From: Deltaproteobacteria bacterium
GTDB lineage: Bacteria > Desulfobacterota > Binatia > UBA9968
NCBI GenBank assembly: GCA_020027655.1
Contig: JAHKKJ010000041.1
Location: 1-12,996, forward strand
Reading direction: 5' to 3'
Length of the DNA stretch: 12,996 nt
Shown: positions 12,984 to 12,996 of the stretch, in pieces
How positions within the stretch are numbered: position 1 is the first letter of the stretch
Layout: every line of letters begins with the position of its first letter
Notes under the pieces: generated by a model
The model's input: only the letters and a program-made list of their open reading frames with translations
Told to the model about the DNA's origin: nothing
The model's database searches: none
Program-made: the position numbers and the translations under genes

Positions 12984-12996
12984 TGAGAGTCTCGAC
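12919..12996 (-). CDS. C-terminal tail of an unidentified protein
   Basis: From the right edge the minus strand reads 25 codons, ending SILDIEGFRVVS and TAA at 12921-12919. The basic KPKAKRTG stretch followed by a short beta-like segment is consistent with a real protein C-terminus, but I do not recognise the family. It may be the neighbour brought next to the truncated thiolase by the break near 12852. It is short enough that chance cannot be excluded. Confidence 0.3.
   Translation of the reverse strand, partial: VETLIKPKAKRTGSILDIEGFRVVS

Overview
The window is bacterial chromosome with dense genes, short gaps, clear Shine-Dalgarno sites and GC in the mid-fifties by eye. It looks like acyl-CoA and amino-acid catabolism territory. 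The intergenic gaps carry palindromic repeats of the TTCGACAAGCTCAG type, which are common in environmental lineages. I cannot fix the phylum from sequence alone. No rRNA, tRNA, CRISPR array, phage gene or transposase was found.

Layout. (1) Positions 1-164, minus strand: the first codons of a pyruvate or 2-oxoacid dehydrogenase E1-alpha gene. (2) Positions 165-574: a divergent control region with an AT-rich perfect 9-bp inverted repeat. (3) Positions 575-7406, plus strand: an apparent operon of thiolase, acyl-CoA dehydrogenase 1, B12-dependent acyl-CoA mutase large subunit, mutase B12-binding subunit, acyl-CoA dehydrogenase 2 and a MeaB-type G-protein chaperone. Its two large internal gaps are filled by repeats. 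(4) Positions 7407-7506: a nested inverted repeat directly after meaB. (5) Positions 7702-11497, plus strand: cystathionine beta-synthase, cystathionine gamma-lyase/synthase and an indoleamine 2,3-dioxygenase-like haem enzyme. (6) Positions 11518-11651: a MITE-like element in a convergent gap. (7) Positions 11663-12583, minus strand: 3-hydroxyacyl-CoA dehydrogenase. (8) From 12693, plus strand: a second thiolase that loses homology after about 53 residues, next to the tail of an unidentified minus-strand gene.

How the genes fit together. The mutase large subunit has the residues typical of isobutyryl-CoA mutase (Phe61, Ala88, Gln179) and not those of methylmalonyl-CoA mutase (Tyr, Ala, Arg). 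With two short-chain-type acyl-CoA dehydrogenases around it, plus thiolases and 3-hydroxybutyryl-CoA dehydrogenase nearby, the best inference is a module that interconverts straight and branched C4 acyl-CoAs (butyryl-CoA and isobutyryl-CoA) and links them to acetyl-CoA. MeaB would load and protect the B12 cofactor. The middle cluster encodes the two steps of reverse transsulfuration (homocysteine to cysteine), unusually followed by a tryptophan-dioxygenase-type gene.

The most noteworthy items are the isobutyryl-type mutase operon, the two MITE-like elements (one nested in another repeat, one with a 4-bp target duplication), the palindromic operator candidate at 261-283, the IDO gene in a sulfur cluster, and the abrupt thiolase truncation near 12852.
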